Shown here piece after piece: positions 55,182 through 64,000 of a stretch of 64,000 nt of DNA; the first letter of the stretch is position 1; every line of letters begins with the position of its first letter. The notes under the pieces are model-generated. The model was not told the origin of the DNA. It did no database searches and saw only the letters and a program-made list of their open reading frames with translations. Source of the DNA: Mesorhizobium sp. Root102 (lineage in GTDB: Bacteria; Pseudomonadota; Alphaproteobacteria; Rhizobiales; Rhizobiaceae); assembly GCF_001425625.1 (NCBI RefSeq), contig NZ_LMCP01000046.1, positions 212,198 to 276,197 of the forward strand. The letters are read 5' to 3'. The position numbers and the translations under genes are program-made.

Positions 55182-55943
55182 TTACAGTCGCGGCACGGAG
55201 AGCGCGCCGTCGACATTGATGATCGAGCCGGTCGAAAAGCCGAGCTTGCCGCCGGCGAGCGTCGCCACCACTGCACCGATATCCGACGCTTCGCCCCAGC
55301 GCTTTGCCGGCACCAGTCCATCGTCGATGAGGGCGTCGTATTTGGCGGTCACGCCTGCCGTCATGTCGGTGCGGATGATGCCTGGCCGCACCTCGAAAAC
55401 GCCGATGTTCTCAGGCGCAAGCCGCAGCGCCAGGTTCTTCACCCACATCGAAAGCCCGGCTTTCGAGATGCAGTAGTCCGGCCGTTCGGGCGACGCCATT
55501 TCGGCGCTGACCGAGGTGATGGTGATGATCGATTTCGGATGGCCCCCGGGTACGGCCAGCATCGCCCTGGCGACGGCCTGGCTGAGGAAAACGGTGCCGC
55601 GCAGATTGATGCTGAGCGTGCGGTCGAAATGTTCCGGCTGGAGGTCCAGCAGATCACCGCGCACCACGGCGCCAACGCCGGCATTGTTGACGAGACAGTC
55701 GATGCGGCCGAAGGCGCGCGTGGCGGCGGCGACGAGGGCCGGATGGTCGTCGAGGTTGGCGATGTCACAACGCACATAGGCGAACTTTGAGCCGCGCGCG
55801 GTGATGTCGGCGGCAAGTTCGTCCGGAGGTTGGTCAGCAAGATCGGCGATCAGAATGTCGAAGCCTGCATCGGCCAGCGCTTCGGCGCAGGCCAGCCCAA
55901 TGCCGCGCGCGCCGCCGGTGACGATGGCCGCCGGGCGGGTCAT
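55182..55943 (-). CDS. Short-chain dehydrogenase/reductase
   Basis: The 253-residue enzyme carries TGGARGIGLACAEAL, LVNNAGVGAVV, the catalytic CISKAGLSMWVKNL region with Tyr/Lys, and the C-terminal GSIINVDGALSVPRL. It is between two GMC oxidoreductase genes and overlaps the upstream one by ATGA. It probably oxidises or reduces a carbonyl intermediate of the same pathway. Confidence 0.92.
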   Translation of the reverse strand: MTRPAAIVTGGARGIGLACAEALADAGFDILIADLADQPPDELAADITARGSKFAYVRCDIANLDDHPALVAAATRAFGRIDCLVNNAGVGAVVRGDLLDLQPEHFDRTLSINLRGTVFLSQAVARAMLAVPGGHPKSIITITSVSAEMASPERPDYCISKAGLSMWVKNLALRLAPENIGVFEVRPGIIRTDMTAGVTAKYDALIDDGLVPAKRWGEASDIGAVVATLAGGKLGFSTGSIINVDGALSVPRL

Positions 55944-57457
55944 GCAGCGAGCTCCGTCTTGCGGATATGGTCCGCGACGCGCAGCGCCTGGGCGGCGATC
56001 GACAGCGCCGGATTGACGGCGGCCGAGTTGGGCAGGAAGCTGCCATCGACGACGAACAGGTTCCGGTGGTCGAATGAGCGGCAGAAGGGATCAAGCGGCG
56101 CGGTGGCCGGGTCGTCACCCATCTTCACCGTGCCGCACTGGTGCGACGGTGTGCGTTTGTCGAAGGGCCGCGACAGCACTAGGGGATAACCGCAGGCGCG
56201 GAAGTTCTCGCGCATCACCTTGGTCAGTCCGTCGAGCGACTGCATGTTGGAGCGCCGCCACTGCATGACGATGTCCTTGCCGTCGACCATGATGCGGCTT
56301 TCCGGATCGGGCAGGTCCTCGCACATCAGATACCAGTCGACGGCGTGGCCGGCGATAAAATCAAGCGCGAATTTCGGCGTGTACTTCACATTGGCTTTCA
56401 GCATGTTGCCGTCGATCTTGCCGAGCAGCTGGACATTGCCGAGCGGCTTGCCGCCCTTGCCGTCGGACAGATAATAGTCGTTCAGCATCAGCGTCTTCTG
56501 GTAGACGGCATCGTTCCTGCGGCGCGGGTCGATCGCCAGCATGGCGCTGGAATTGTGGTTCATGAAATTGCGGCCGACCTGGTCGGAGCGGTTGGCGAGG
56601 CCCTTGCCACCTCCCTTGCCGTTGTTGGGCGAGGGTGAGCGCAGCAGTATGACGGCGGAATTGACCGCGCCAGCCGAGAGGATGACCAGCTTCGGCGACA
56701 CTTTCTTCAATTCGCCATTCTGACGATAGTGAATCGCGGCGATGGTCTTGCCGTCGGCCGACGCCTCGAGATATTCGACGTAGGCGCTGGTTTCGAGCGT
56801 GATGTTCTGGTCAGTCAGGGCTGCCGTCAGCGGTCCCGTTTGTGCGTCGATCTTGCCCTGGCCGGTGTTCGGGAAAGCATCCCAGCCGGTTTTGCCCTCT
56901 TTCAGCCAGGTGTCGATGTCGACGCCGAGCGGCAGCGAGGCGGGATGCAGTCCAAGGCCCTTGAGTTCGGCGCGGGCGCGGGCGATGGGGGCTTCGTCGG
57001 ACACCGGCCTGAAGGCGTAGGGGACCGAATGGAACGGCTCGGTCGGGTCCTCGCCCAGCGTGCCACGCACGCGAAACAGCTGTTCGGCCTTCGAATACCA
57101 GGGCTCGAACTCGTCATAGGAAAACGGCCATGCCGGCGAGACGCCGCCGAAATGCTCCATGACCGCAAAGTCCTCTTTGCGGTAGCGGATCAGCACTGCG
57201 CCATAGAATTTCGAATTGCCGCCGACATAGTAGTAATTGCCGGGGTTGAAGGCGGCGCCGCCGGCCTCGCGCCACATCTCCTTCGGCCGGTAATGGCCAT
57301 CGATGAAGATCGAGCGCGTGTCGCGTGCGTGCGGCGTCGCCGGCAACGGCTCGCCACGCTCCAGCATCAGGATCGAGGCGCCGCTGCCGGCAAGGCCGGA
57401 GGCGATCGTGGCGCCACCTATGCCGGAGCCGATGATGACGATGTCCGGATTTGTCAT
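55940..57457 (-). CDS. GMC-family oxidoreductase (second type)
   Basis: The 505-residue protein has the FAD motif IVIIGSGIGGATIASGLAGSG and the GMC C-terminal region VVDGSFLPNSAAVNPALSIAAQALR. It belongs to a different GMC branch from the neighbour at 53541: the NYYYVGGNSKFYGAVLIRYR region and the HQCGTVKMG active-site stretch are of the sugar/sugar-alcohol dehydrogenase group. It precedes the SDR with a four-base overlap. Confidence 0.9.
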   Translation of the reverse strand: MTNPDIVIIGSGIGGATIASGLAGSGASILMLERGEPLPATPHARDTRSIFIDGHYRPKEMWREAGGAAFNPGNYYYVGGNSKFYGAVLIRYRKEDFAVMEHFGGVSPAWPFSYDEFEPWYSKAEQLFRVRGTLGEDPTEPFHSVPYAFRPVSDEAPIARARAELKGLGLHPASLPLGVDIDTWLKEGKTGWDAFPNTGQGKIDAQTGPLTAALTDQNITLETSAYVEYLEASADGKTIAAIHYRQNGELKKVSPKLVILSAGAVNSAVILLRSPSPNNGKGGGKGLANRSDQVGRNFMNHNSSAMLAIDPRRRNDAVYQKTLMLNDYYLSDGKGGKPLGNVQLLGKIDGNMLKANVKYTPKFALDFIAGHAVDWYLMCEDLPDPESRIMVDGKDIVMQWRRSNMQSLDGLTKVMRENFRACGYPLVLSRPFDKRTPSHQCGTVKMGDDPATAPLDPFCRSFDHRNLFVVDGSFLPNSAAVNPALSIAAQALRVADHIRKTELAA

Positions 57458-57462
57458 GGCCG

Positions 57463-58578
<1,116 letters not shown>

Positions 58579-58582
58579 CAGA

Positions 58583-59527
58583 TTATCCTTTGACGGCGCC
58601 AGCCATGAGACCGCGCACGAAGTAGCGGCCGGCGAGCACATAGATGAGAAGGGTAGGCAGTGCCGCGATCATCGCGGCGGCCATGTTGACGTTGTATTCG
58701 ACGACGCCGGTCGAAGTGTTGACGACGTTGTTGAGCGCCACCGTCATCGGCATCGCGTCGCCGGTGCCGGCGTAAGCCGAGGCGAACAGGAAGTCGTTCC
58801 AGATGTTGGTGAACTGATAGATCACGGTGACGACGAAGATCGGCATCGAATTCGGCAGCATGATGCGGCGGAAGATCTGGAAGAAGGAGGCGCCGTCGAC
58901 CTGTGCCGCCTTGACCAGTTCGGTCGGGAACGCCTCGTAGTAATTGCGGAAGAACAGCGTGGTGAAGCCGATGCCGTAGACGACGTGGACGAAGACGAGG
59001 TTGACCGTCGGGTTGCCGAGGCCGAAGCTCGTTCCGACCGAGTTCTGCAGCGTGACGCCGAAGCGACCGAGGCTGCCGAGGATGGTTGCCATCGGCAACA
59101 GCACCGACTGGAACGGAATGAAGCAGGCGAACAGCATCAGTCCGAACACCAGCGTTGCGCCGCGGAAGCGCCATTTGGTCAGCACGTAGCCGTTCAGCGC
59201 CCCGAGCATCGTCGAGATCAGCACGGCCGGAACCACCATCTTGATGGAGTTCCAGAAATAGCCCTTGATGCCGGCGCAGGTCAGGCCGACGCAGGTTTCG
59301 CCCCAGGCCTTCACCCATGGGTCGAAGGTCGGCACCCTGGGCGGTGCCAGCATGTTGCCGTTCTGGATCTCGTCCATGGTCTTGAACGAGGTCACCAGCA
59401 TGACGAACAGCGGCATCAGGTAAAACAGCGCAAAGAGCGCCAGCAGCCCGTAGATGACGATGCGGTTGATGATCTTGACGTTGACGCCGCCGGAAGCCTG
59501 GCGGGCGGGAGTGGTGACAGCGCTCAT
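58583..59527 (-). CDS. Sugar ABC importer permease (MalG type)
   Basis: The 314-residue protein has six membrane segments and the EAA loop ELVKAAQVDGASFFQIFRRIMLPN. The length and loop fit CUT1 carbohydrate permeases. It overlaps the MalF-type permease gene by four bases. Confidence 0.94.
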   Translation of the reverse strand: MSAVTTPARQASGGVNVKIINRIVIYGLLALFALFYLMPLFVMLVTSFKTMDEIQNGNMLAPPRVPTFDPWVKAWGETCVGLTCAGIKGYFWNSIKMVVPAVLISTMLGALNGYVLTKWRFRGATLVFGLMLFACFIPFQSVLLPMATILGSLGRFGVTLQNSVGTSFGLGNPTVNLVFVHVVYGIGFTTLFFRNYYEAFPTELVKAAQVDGASFFQIFRRIMLPNSMPIFVVTVIYQFTNIWNDFLFASAYAGTGDAMPMTVALNNVVNTSTGVVEYNVNMAAAMIAALPTLLIYVLAGRYFVRGLMAGAVKG

Positions 59528-60474
59528 CGCGGCTTCTCCCTCAGTTCCGAATAGAGATAGGGCACGATGATGGCGACGATGGTCATCAGCATGATCACGG
59601 CGCTGGCCGAGCCGACGGCCATTTCGTTGCGCTTGAACGTGTACTCATACATGAAATTGGAGGGCAGCCAGGCCGAGCCGCCGGGCCCGCCGCTGGTCAG
59701 CGCCACGACCAGATCGTAGGATTTGATGGCGAGATGCGCGAGCACGATGAAGGCCGACAGGAAGATCGGCCGCAGCAGCGGGATGACGATGCGGCGGTAG
59801 AGCTGGAAGGTGGTGGCGCCGTCGATCTGCGCAGCCTTCATGATCTCGCCGTCGATGCCGCGCAGGCCGGCCAGGAACATCGCCATGATGAAGCCGGAGG
59901 CCTGCCAGACGCCGGCAATGACCACCGTGTAGATGACGAAATCCTTGTTCTTGATCCAGTCGAAATGGAAGCTCGTCCAGCCCCATTGATGCAAGGTCTG
60001 CTCGAGGCCGAGACCGGGATCGAGGAACCATTTCCAGGCGACGCCGGTGACGATGAAGGACAGCGCCATCGGGTAGAGGTAGATCGGCCGCAGCACGCCT
60101 TCGCCGCGGATCTTCTGGTCGAGCAGGATGGCCAGGAACAGGCCGAGAGCCAGGCAGATGGCGATATAGAGAAAGCCGAAAATGCCCATATTGGTGATCG
60201 ACGTGTACCAGCTCGATGGCGGGTCGGTGTCGAAGGTCCAGCCCCACAGCCGCTGATAGGCGCGCGAGCCGGTGATGACATAGGACGGGAAGGTCTTGGA
60301 ATTGGTGAAGGACAGATAGATCGTCCACAGGATGAAGCCGTAGACGAAGACGATGGTGATGGCGAAGCTCGGCGCCAGAACGATCTTCGGCAAGGCGTCC
60401 TGCAGCCGCGAGCGCACCGAGGCGCGGTGCCGCTCCGGCGTCAGCTTGATCTGGCTTGTCGCTACGGTGCTCAT
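59524..60474 (-). CDS. Sugar ABC importer permease (MalF type)
   Basis: The 316-residue protein has six membrane segments, SAFIVLAHLAIKSYDLVVALTSGGPG in the C-terminal part and the EAA loop EIMKAAQIDGATTFQLYRRIVIPL. It pairs with the MalG-type subunit. The binding-protein gene lies upstream beyond a hairpin. Confidence 0.94.
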   Translation of the reverse strand: MSTVATSQIKLTPERHRASVRSRLQDALPKIVLAPSFAITIVFVYGFILWTIYLSFTNSKTFPSYVITGSRAYQRLWGWTFDTDPPSSWYTSITNMGIFGFLYIAICLALGLFLAILLDQKIRGEGVLRPIYLYPMALSFIVTGVAWKWFLDPGLGLEQTLHQWGWTSFHFDWIKNKDFVIYTVVIAGVWQASGFIMAMFLAGLRGIDGEIMKAAQIDGATTFQLYRRIVIPLLRPIFLSAFIVLAHLAIKSYDLVVALTSGGPGGSAWLPSNFMYEYTFKRNEMAVGSASAVIMLMTIVAIIVPYLYSELREKPR

Positions 60475-60534
60475 GGGGCTCCTCCCGTCGACGCGAGGCC
60501 AACCAGGTTCGCGGATCTTAGTTCGCGGATTTGG

Positions 60535-60560
60535 GCCTTCCCCGCCGGAGCGGGGAAGGC
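60535..60560 (-). terminator. Hairpin between the binding-protein and permease genes
   Basis: A perfect 11-base stem GCCTTCCCCGC (60535-60545), loop CGGA, GCGGGGAAGGC (60550-60560) lies 18 bases after the binding-protein stop. It likely attenuates transcription and protects the upstream mRNA. Confidence 0.75.
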
Positions 60561-60578
60561 GTTTTGGGTGTGTGGCGC

Positions 60579-61832
60579 TTACTTGGCGTCGTCGATGGCC
60601 TTGACCAGCTCGGTCACGGCCTCGTCCGAGGTCTTGATCTGACCATGGACGAACTTGGAGACGACATCCTTGTAGGCATTGGCGACCGCCGGAGGCGCAC
60701 CATAACCCTGGGCCAGCGAGCCGAACAGCGTGCCGCCGTCATTGGCTGCTTTCAGGTCGGCGATGCCCTTCTTGCCGCAAGCGTCGAAGTCGGTGTCCGG
60801 AACGTCGGTACGGGCCGGAACCGAACCCTTGACGACGTTAAAGGCCGACTGGAAGCTCTTCGACAGGGTGGCGGTGGCCAACGCAACCTGGGCTGCCTTG
60901 CGGTCGTCCGGAACGTTGAACATGCCGAACATGTCGGAGTTGTAGATCACCGAACCGTCGGTGCCCGGGAAGCGATAGCACAGGAAGTCCGTGCCCGGGG
61001 TCTTCTTAGCGGCGTGGAACTCACCCTTGGCCCAGTCGCCCATGACCTGAACCAGCGCATCGCCCTTGATGACCATGGCGGTGGCAAGGTTCCAGTCGCG
61101 GCCCGAGAAGTTCGGGTCGACATAGGTGACGAGCTTGGCCAGGTTGTCGAACGACTTCTTCATCGTGTCGGATTTGAGCGAAGCGTCGTCGAGGTCGTTG
61201 AAGGCCTTCTTGTAGAACTCAGGTCCGCCGGTCGACAGCACGACCGAGTCGAACATGGTGGCTTCCTGCCAGTTCTGGCCACCGAGAGCGAGCGGGATCA
61301 CGCCTGCCGCCTTGGCCTTGTCGAGCAGGGCAACGAAGTCGTCGAAGGTCTTCGGCTCGGTGCCGCCGATCTTGTCCATGACGGCCTTGTTGATCCACAG
61401 CCAGTTGACCGAGTGGACGTTGACCGGAGCCGCGACCCACTTGCCCTCATAGACCGAGAACTTCTGCAGGGCTGCCGGAACGGACTTGTCCCAGCCTTCC
61501 TTCTTCGCCGTTTCGGTCAGGTCGCCCATGACGCCGGCAGCGGCATAGTCGAGCACGGTATAGCCGAGCATCTGCGAGGCGGTCGGATAGTTGCCGGCGG
61601 CAACCATTGCCTTCAGCGCGGTCATGGCAGCATCGCCGCCGCCGCCGGCCACCGGCACGTCCTTCCAGGCATAGCCTTCCTTGGCCAGGTCACCCTTGAG
61701 GACGTTCAGAGCAGCCGCTTCGCCGCCCGACGTCCACCAATGCAGCATCTGGACTTCCTTGACGTCCTCGGCATGGGCCGCGAAAGCCAGGCCCGATGCG
61801 AGCGCCGTTCCGATAAGCAGTTTGCGCAACAT
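60579..61832 (-). CDS. Sugar ABC importer substrate-binding protein (CUT1)
   Basis: The 417-residue product has a signal peptide (residues 1-21, ending FAAHAE) and the start of a mature type I sugar-binding protein with MLHWWTSGGEAAAL, typical of glucose/mannose-binding proteins of the GtsA kind. GGAGG precedes the ATG at 61832. It is in order with two permeases and an ATPase, so the operon imports a hexose or related alcohol. The exact ligand is not proven. Confidence 0.93.
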   Translation of the reverse strand: MLRKLLIGTALASGLAFAAHAEDVKEVQMLHWWTSGGEAAALNVLKGDLAKEGYAWKDVPVAGGGGDAAMTALKAMVAAGNYPTASQMLGYTVLDYAAAGVMGDLTETAKKEGWDKSVPAALQKFSVYEGKWVAAPVNVHSVNWLWINKAVMDKIGGTEPKTFDDFVALLDKAKAAGVIPLALGGQNWQEATMFDSVVLSTGGPEFYKKAFNDLDDASLKSDTMKKSFDNLAKLVTYVDPNFSGRDWNLATAMVIKGDALVQVMGDWAKGEFHAAKKTPGTDFLCYRFPGTDGSVIYNSDMFGMFNVPDDRKAAQVALATATLSKSFQSAFNVVKGSVPARTDVPDTDFDACGKKGIADLKAANDGGTLFGSLAQGYGAPPAVANAYKDVVSKFVHGQIKTSDEAVTELVKAIDDAK

Positions 61833-61890
61833 GTACTTCCTCCCTTGTTGCATTACACGACCGGTGGAAGCCCACCGGGTTCTTCCCAAC

Positions 61891-63402
61891 TCAGCCGACC
61901 CACCATCCGGTGCGCTGGCCGCGATGAAACTGGATTGTCTTTTCCTCGGTATAATCCTCGACGGCACGCTTGCCGAGCTCACGTCCGAGGCCGGACTGCT
62001 TGTAGCCTCCGAAAGGCAGCTCGGGATAACCTTCCATGAATGTGTTCACCCAGACGGTCCCCGACCGCACCCCACGCGCCACCGACATGCAAGTGTCGAT
62101 GCTGGCGCTCCACACGCCCGCCGACAAACCATAGGGCGTGTTGTTGGCGATGTGCAACGCCTTTTCAATCGATTCAAAAGTCAACACCGAGAGCACAGGG
62201 CCGAATACTTCCTCGCGCGCTATGGCCATATCCTCGGTGACGCCGCGGATGATGGTGGGATCGAGGTATTGGCCGGCACTGGAGGCAAGCTGCTCGCCGC
62301 CGCTGTAGACGCTGCTGCCTTGGGTCGCGGCCGCCGCAACGTAACCTGTCACCTTGGCCAAGTGGTCTGACGAGATCATCGCCCCAACCTTGGTACGGTC
62401 ATCGAGCGGATCGCCGACTGTCACCCTGGCGGTGAGCGCCTTGACGGCGCTGAGAAACTCGTCGGCGATCGCCTCGTGCACGATCAGCCGGCTGCCGGCG
62501 TTGCAGCACTCGCCGGCATTGAAGAAGCCGCCGAATACCGCCGCGTCGGCGGCCGCCTCGAGGTCGGCGTCGGGGAAGACGATCTGGCCGTTCTTGCCGC
62601 CGAGCTCCATCGAGACTTTCTTCAGCGTTTGCGCGGCCGAGGCCATCGTCATCTTGCCGACGCGGGTGGAGCCTGTGAACGACACCATCTCGACCAGGGG
62701 GTGGCTGACCATCGGCGCACCGACGTCGGCGCCGAGACCTGCAAGGATGTTGACGACGCCGGCGGGCAGGCCGGCCTGCATCAGGATATCGCCGAGCACG
62801 AAGGTCGAGGCCGAAGTCATTTCGCTCGGCTTGACGACGGCCGTGCAGCCGGCGGCGAGCGCGAAGGGCAGTTTCTGGCTGACGATCAGGAACGGGAAAT
62901 TCCACGGCGTGATGATCGAGACGACGCCGATCGGTTCGCGCAGCACGACACCCAGCATGGCATCGCCGAGATTGGCGTAGGATTCGCCATGCAGCGTGCG
63001 GGCAAGCGAGGCGGCATAGCGCCAGATGTCGACCGCGCCGCCGATCTCGCCGCGTGCCTGGGCGATCGGCTTGCCTGATTCCAGCGCGTCGAGCCGAGCG
63101 ATGTCTTCCAGCCGCGCCTCGATCAGGTCAGCCGCCTTGAGCAGGAGCGCGGCGCGCTCGGCCGCCTTCATGCGCGGCCATGGACCCGTCTCGAAAGCCC
63201 TGTGGGCGGCCTGCATTGCCGCTTCCACTTCGGCCTCGCCGGCCTGTGCATAGTGCGAGACGGTGAAGCCGTGACCGGGGCTCTTGCGCGCAAGCGTGCG
63301 GCCGTCACGGGCATCGACATGCTTGCCGTCGATCAGCAGCTTGTACGCCTTTGGCGCAGCGGACGCCTCGGCGGGCATGGAAATCTTGAGTAGTGCGTTC
63401 AT
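61891..63402 (-). CDS. NAD(P)-dependent aldehyde dehydrogenase
   Basis: The 503-residue protein has ITPWNFPFLI, the catalytic glutamate in MELGGKNGQIVF and the nucleophile in NAGECCNAGSRLIVH, plus EEVFGPVLSVL near the end. The N-terminal leader is about 20 residues longer than the family core. It lies just upstream of the ABC binding-protein gene in the same operon and would oxidise the aldehyde formed by the GMC or SDR enzymes downstream. Confidence 0.95.
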   Translation of the reverse strand: MNALLKISMPAEASAAPKAYKLLIDGKHVDARDGRTLARKSPGHGFTVSHYAQAGEAEVEAAMQAAHRAFETGPWPRMKAAERAALLLKAADLIEARLEDIARLDALESGKPIAQARGEIGGAVDIWRYAASLARTLHGESYANLGDAMLGVVLREPIGVVSIITPWNFPFLIVSQKLPFALAAGCTAVVKPSEMTSASTFVLGDILMQAGLPAGVVNILAGLGADVGAPMVSHPLVEMVSFTGSTRVGKMTMASAAQTLKKVSMELGGKNGQIVFPDADLEAAADAAVFGGFFNAGECCNAGSRLIVHEAIADEFLSAVKALTARVTVGDPLDDRTKVGAMISSDHLAKVTGYVAAAATQGSSVYSGGEQLASSAGQYLDPTIIRGVTEDMAIAREEVFGPVLSVLTFESIEKALHIANNTPYGLSAGVWSASIDTCMSVARGVRSGTVWVNTFMEGYPELPFGGYKQSGLGRELGKRAVEDYTEEKTIQFHRGQRTGWWVG

Positions 63403-63411
63403 GTTTATCCT

Positions 63412-64000
63412 CTAGAATCTCGAAAAGGCCGGCTTCTGCTTGGCCCTGAAAGCACCGACGCCGGCCTTGAGGTCGCCGGTCATGGCGATGAAGCCGCTGG
63501 CGAGCGCTTCAGTAGCGGCGGCACTTTCCTCGCCTTCGGCGACAGCGATCATCAGCTTGGCGGCCTCCGTTGCCAGCGGCCCGCGCTCGGAGATCTTTTC
63601 GGCCCAGGCCTTGGCTTCGTCGTGTGCCTTGCCGGTCTCGACCACCCGGTCGACCACGCCCAAGGCTAGCGCTTCAGCCGCGAGAAAGATCTCGCCACCC
63701 AGCGCCATGCGCCGCACTGTCTGCGCGCCGAAACGGCGCACGGCGCGCTGCGTGCCGGACCAGCCGGGAACGACGCCGATCGAGGTCTCGGGGAAGCCCA
63801 ATTTCACTTGTGTTTCCGCCACGCGGAAATCACAAGCCACGGCCAGTTCCAGGCCGCCGCCCAAGGCGTGGCCGGACAAAACGGCGATGGTCGGCTGCTT
63901 GAGCCGCGCCAGCCGGTCGAAGACGCGGTGGCCGTAGCGCACCCACTGCACCTGGAAATCGGCGGCACTCATCTGCGCCCAGGCCTCGACATCGCCGCCG
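63412..64000 (-). CDS. Enoyl-CoA hydratase/isomerase (crotonase) family, partial
   Basis: The frame is open to the right edge, so the N-terminus is outside the window. The part seen has the oxyanion-hole region SGHALGGGLELAVACDFRVAE, the catalytic Glu in FPETSIGVVPGWSGTQ and a C-terminal helical domain. It is 10 bases before the aldehyde dehydrogenase gene and probably the first visible gene of the minus-strand operon. Crotonases act on CoA thioesters (hydration, isomerisation or cleavage), which is unexpected beside a sugar importer. Confidence 0.9.
   Translation of the reverse strand, partial: GGDVEAWAQMSAADFQVQWVRYGHRVFDRLARLKQPTIAVLSGHALGGGLELAVACDFRVAETQVKLGFPETSIGVVPGWSGTQRAVRRFGAQTVRRMALGGEIFLAAEALALGVVDRVVETGKAHDEAKAWAEKISERGPLATEAAKLMIAVAEGEESAAATEALASGFIAMTGDLKAGVGAFRAKQKPAFSRF

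Overview
The window is GC-rich, gene-dense chromosomal DNA of an alphaproteobacterium of the order Hyphomicrobiales, most likely Mesorhizobium or a close relative. This rests on the kdp operon architecture, two DUF992 proteins, a four-subunit sarcosine oxidase operon, a 3-methylated-sugar-type ThuA protein, RpiR/TetR regulators, many ABC importers, and two copies of a palindromic intergenic repeat of the type scattered through rhizobial genomes. I see no tRNA, rRNA, transposase, integrase, phage gene or CRISPR array. Every intergenic gap is shorter than 300 bases.

Layout. (1) 1-7228: K+ uptake operon kdpA(partial)-small membrane ORF-kdpB-kdpC-kdpD-kdpE. (2) 7241-12867, mostly minus strand: MFS exporter, two tandem DUF992 periplasmic proteins, a TPR lipoprotein, rpsU, a SET-domain protein and a frameshifted SDR. 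(3) 13089-18673: sarcosine oxidase operon soxB-(139-aa ORF)-soxD-soxA-soxG, followed by a small conserved acidic protein, thuA and a broken Gfo/Idh oxidoreductase. (4) 20978-27742: a TetR-linked acyl-CoA cluster in which an APH-type kinase and an ACAD10/11-type acyl-CoA dehydrogenase sit with MaoC, two SDRs and an MDR reductase; this resembles the kinase/dehydrogenase logic of 4-hydroxyacid (levulinate) catabolism. (5) 27956-31326: a tightly overlapping four-gene operon (DUF2029 GT-C transferase, DPM/ArnC-like GT2, YdjC/ChbG deacetylase, GtrA flippase) that matches the parts list of an aminosugar lipid A modification pathway. (6) 31335-35626: RND efflux pump and adaptor. (7) 35824-43445: RpiR regulator divergent from N-formylglutamate-amidohydrolase-family enzyme, APC permease, glutamine-synthetase-like ligase, aldehyde dehydrogenase and Fe-alcohol dehydrogenase; together they fit a gamma-glutamylation route for an amino alcohol or amine. 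(8) 43688-47645: ABC importer preceded by a three-unit Pho box. (9) 47663-53123: GST (frameshifted), CPA1 Na+/H+ antiporter, EEP-family phosphatase, EamA transporter and MFS transporter. (10) 53206-64000, minus strand: about ten genes read as one unit, comprising crotonase, aldehyde dehydrogenase, a CUT1 sugar ABC importer, two GMC oxidoreductases, an SDR and a Dabb-domain protein, which looks like uptake plus stepwise oxidation of a sugar or alcohol.

Data quality. Four genes are interrupted by seven frameshifts. Each is repaired by adding one G/C next to a short G/C run, so these breaks are probably sequencing errors, not real pseudogenes. One in-frame TAG (19991-19993) is separate.

The best candidates for undescribed biology are the APH/ACAD cluster, the GT2-YdjC-GtrA-DUF2029 operon, the RpiR-controlled gamma-glutamyl pathway and the Pho-box-controlled importer. 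All functional readings are inferences from families and context.
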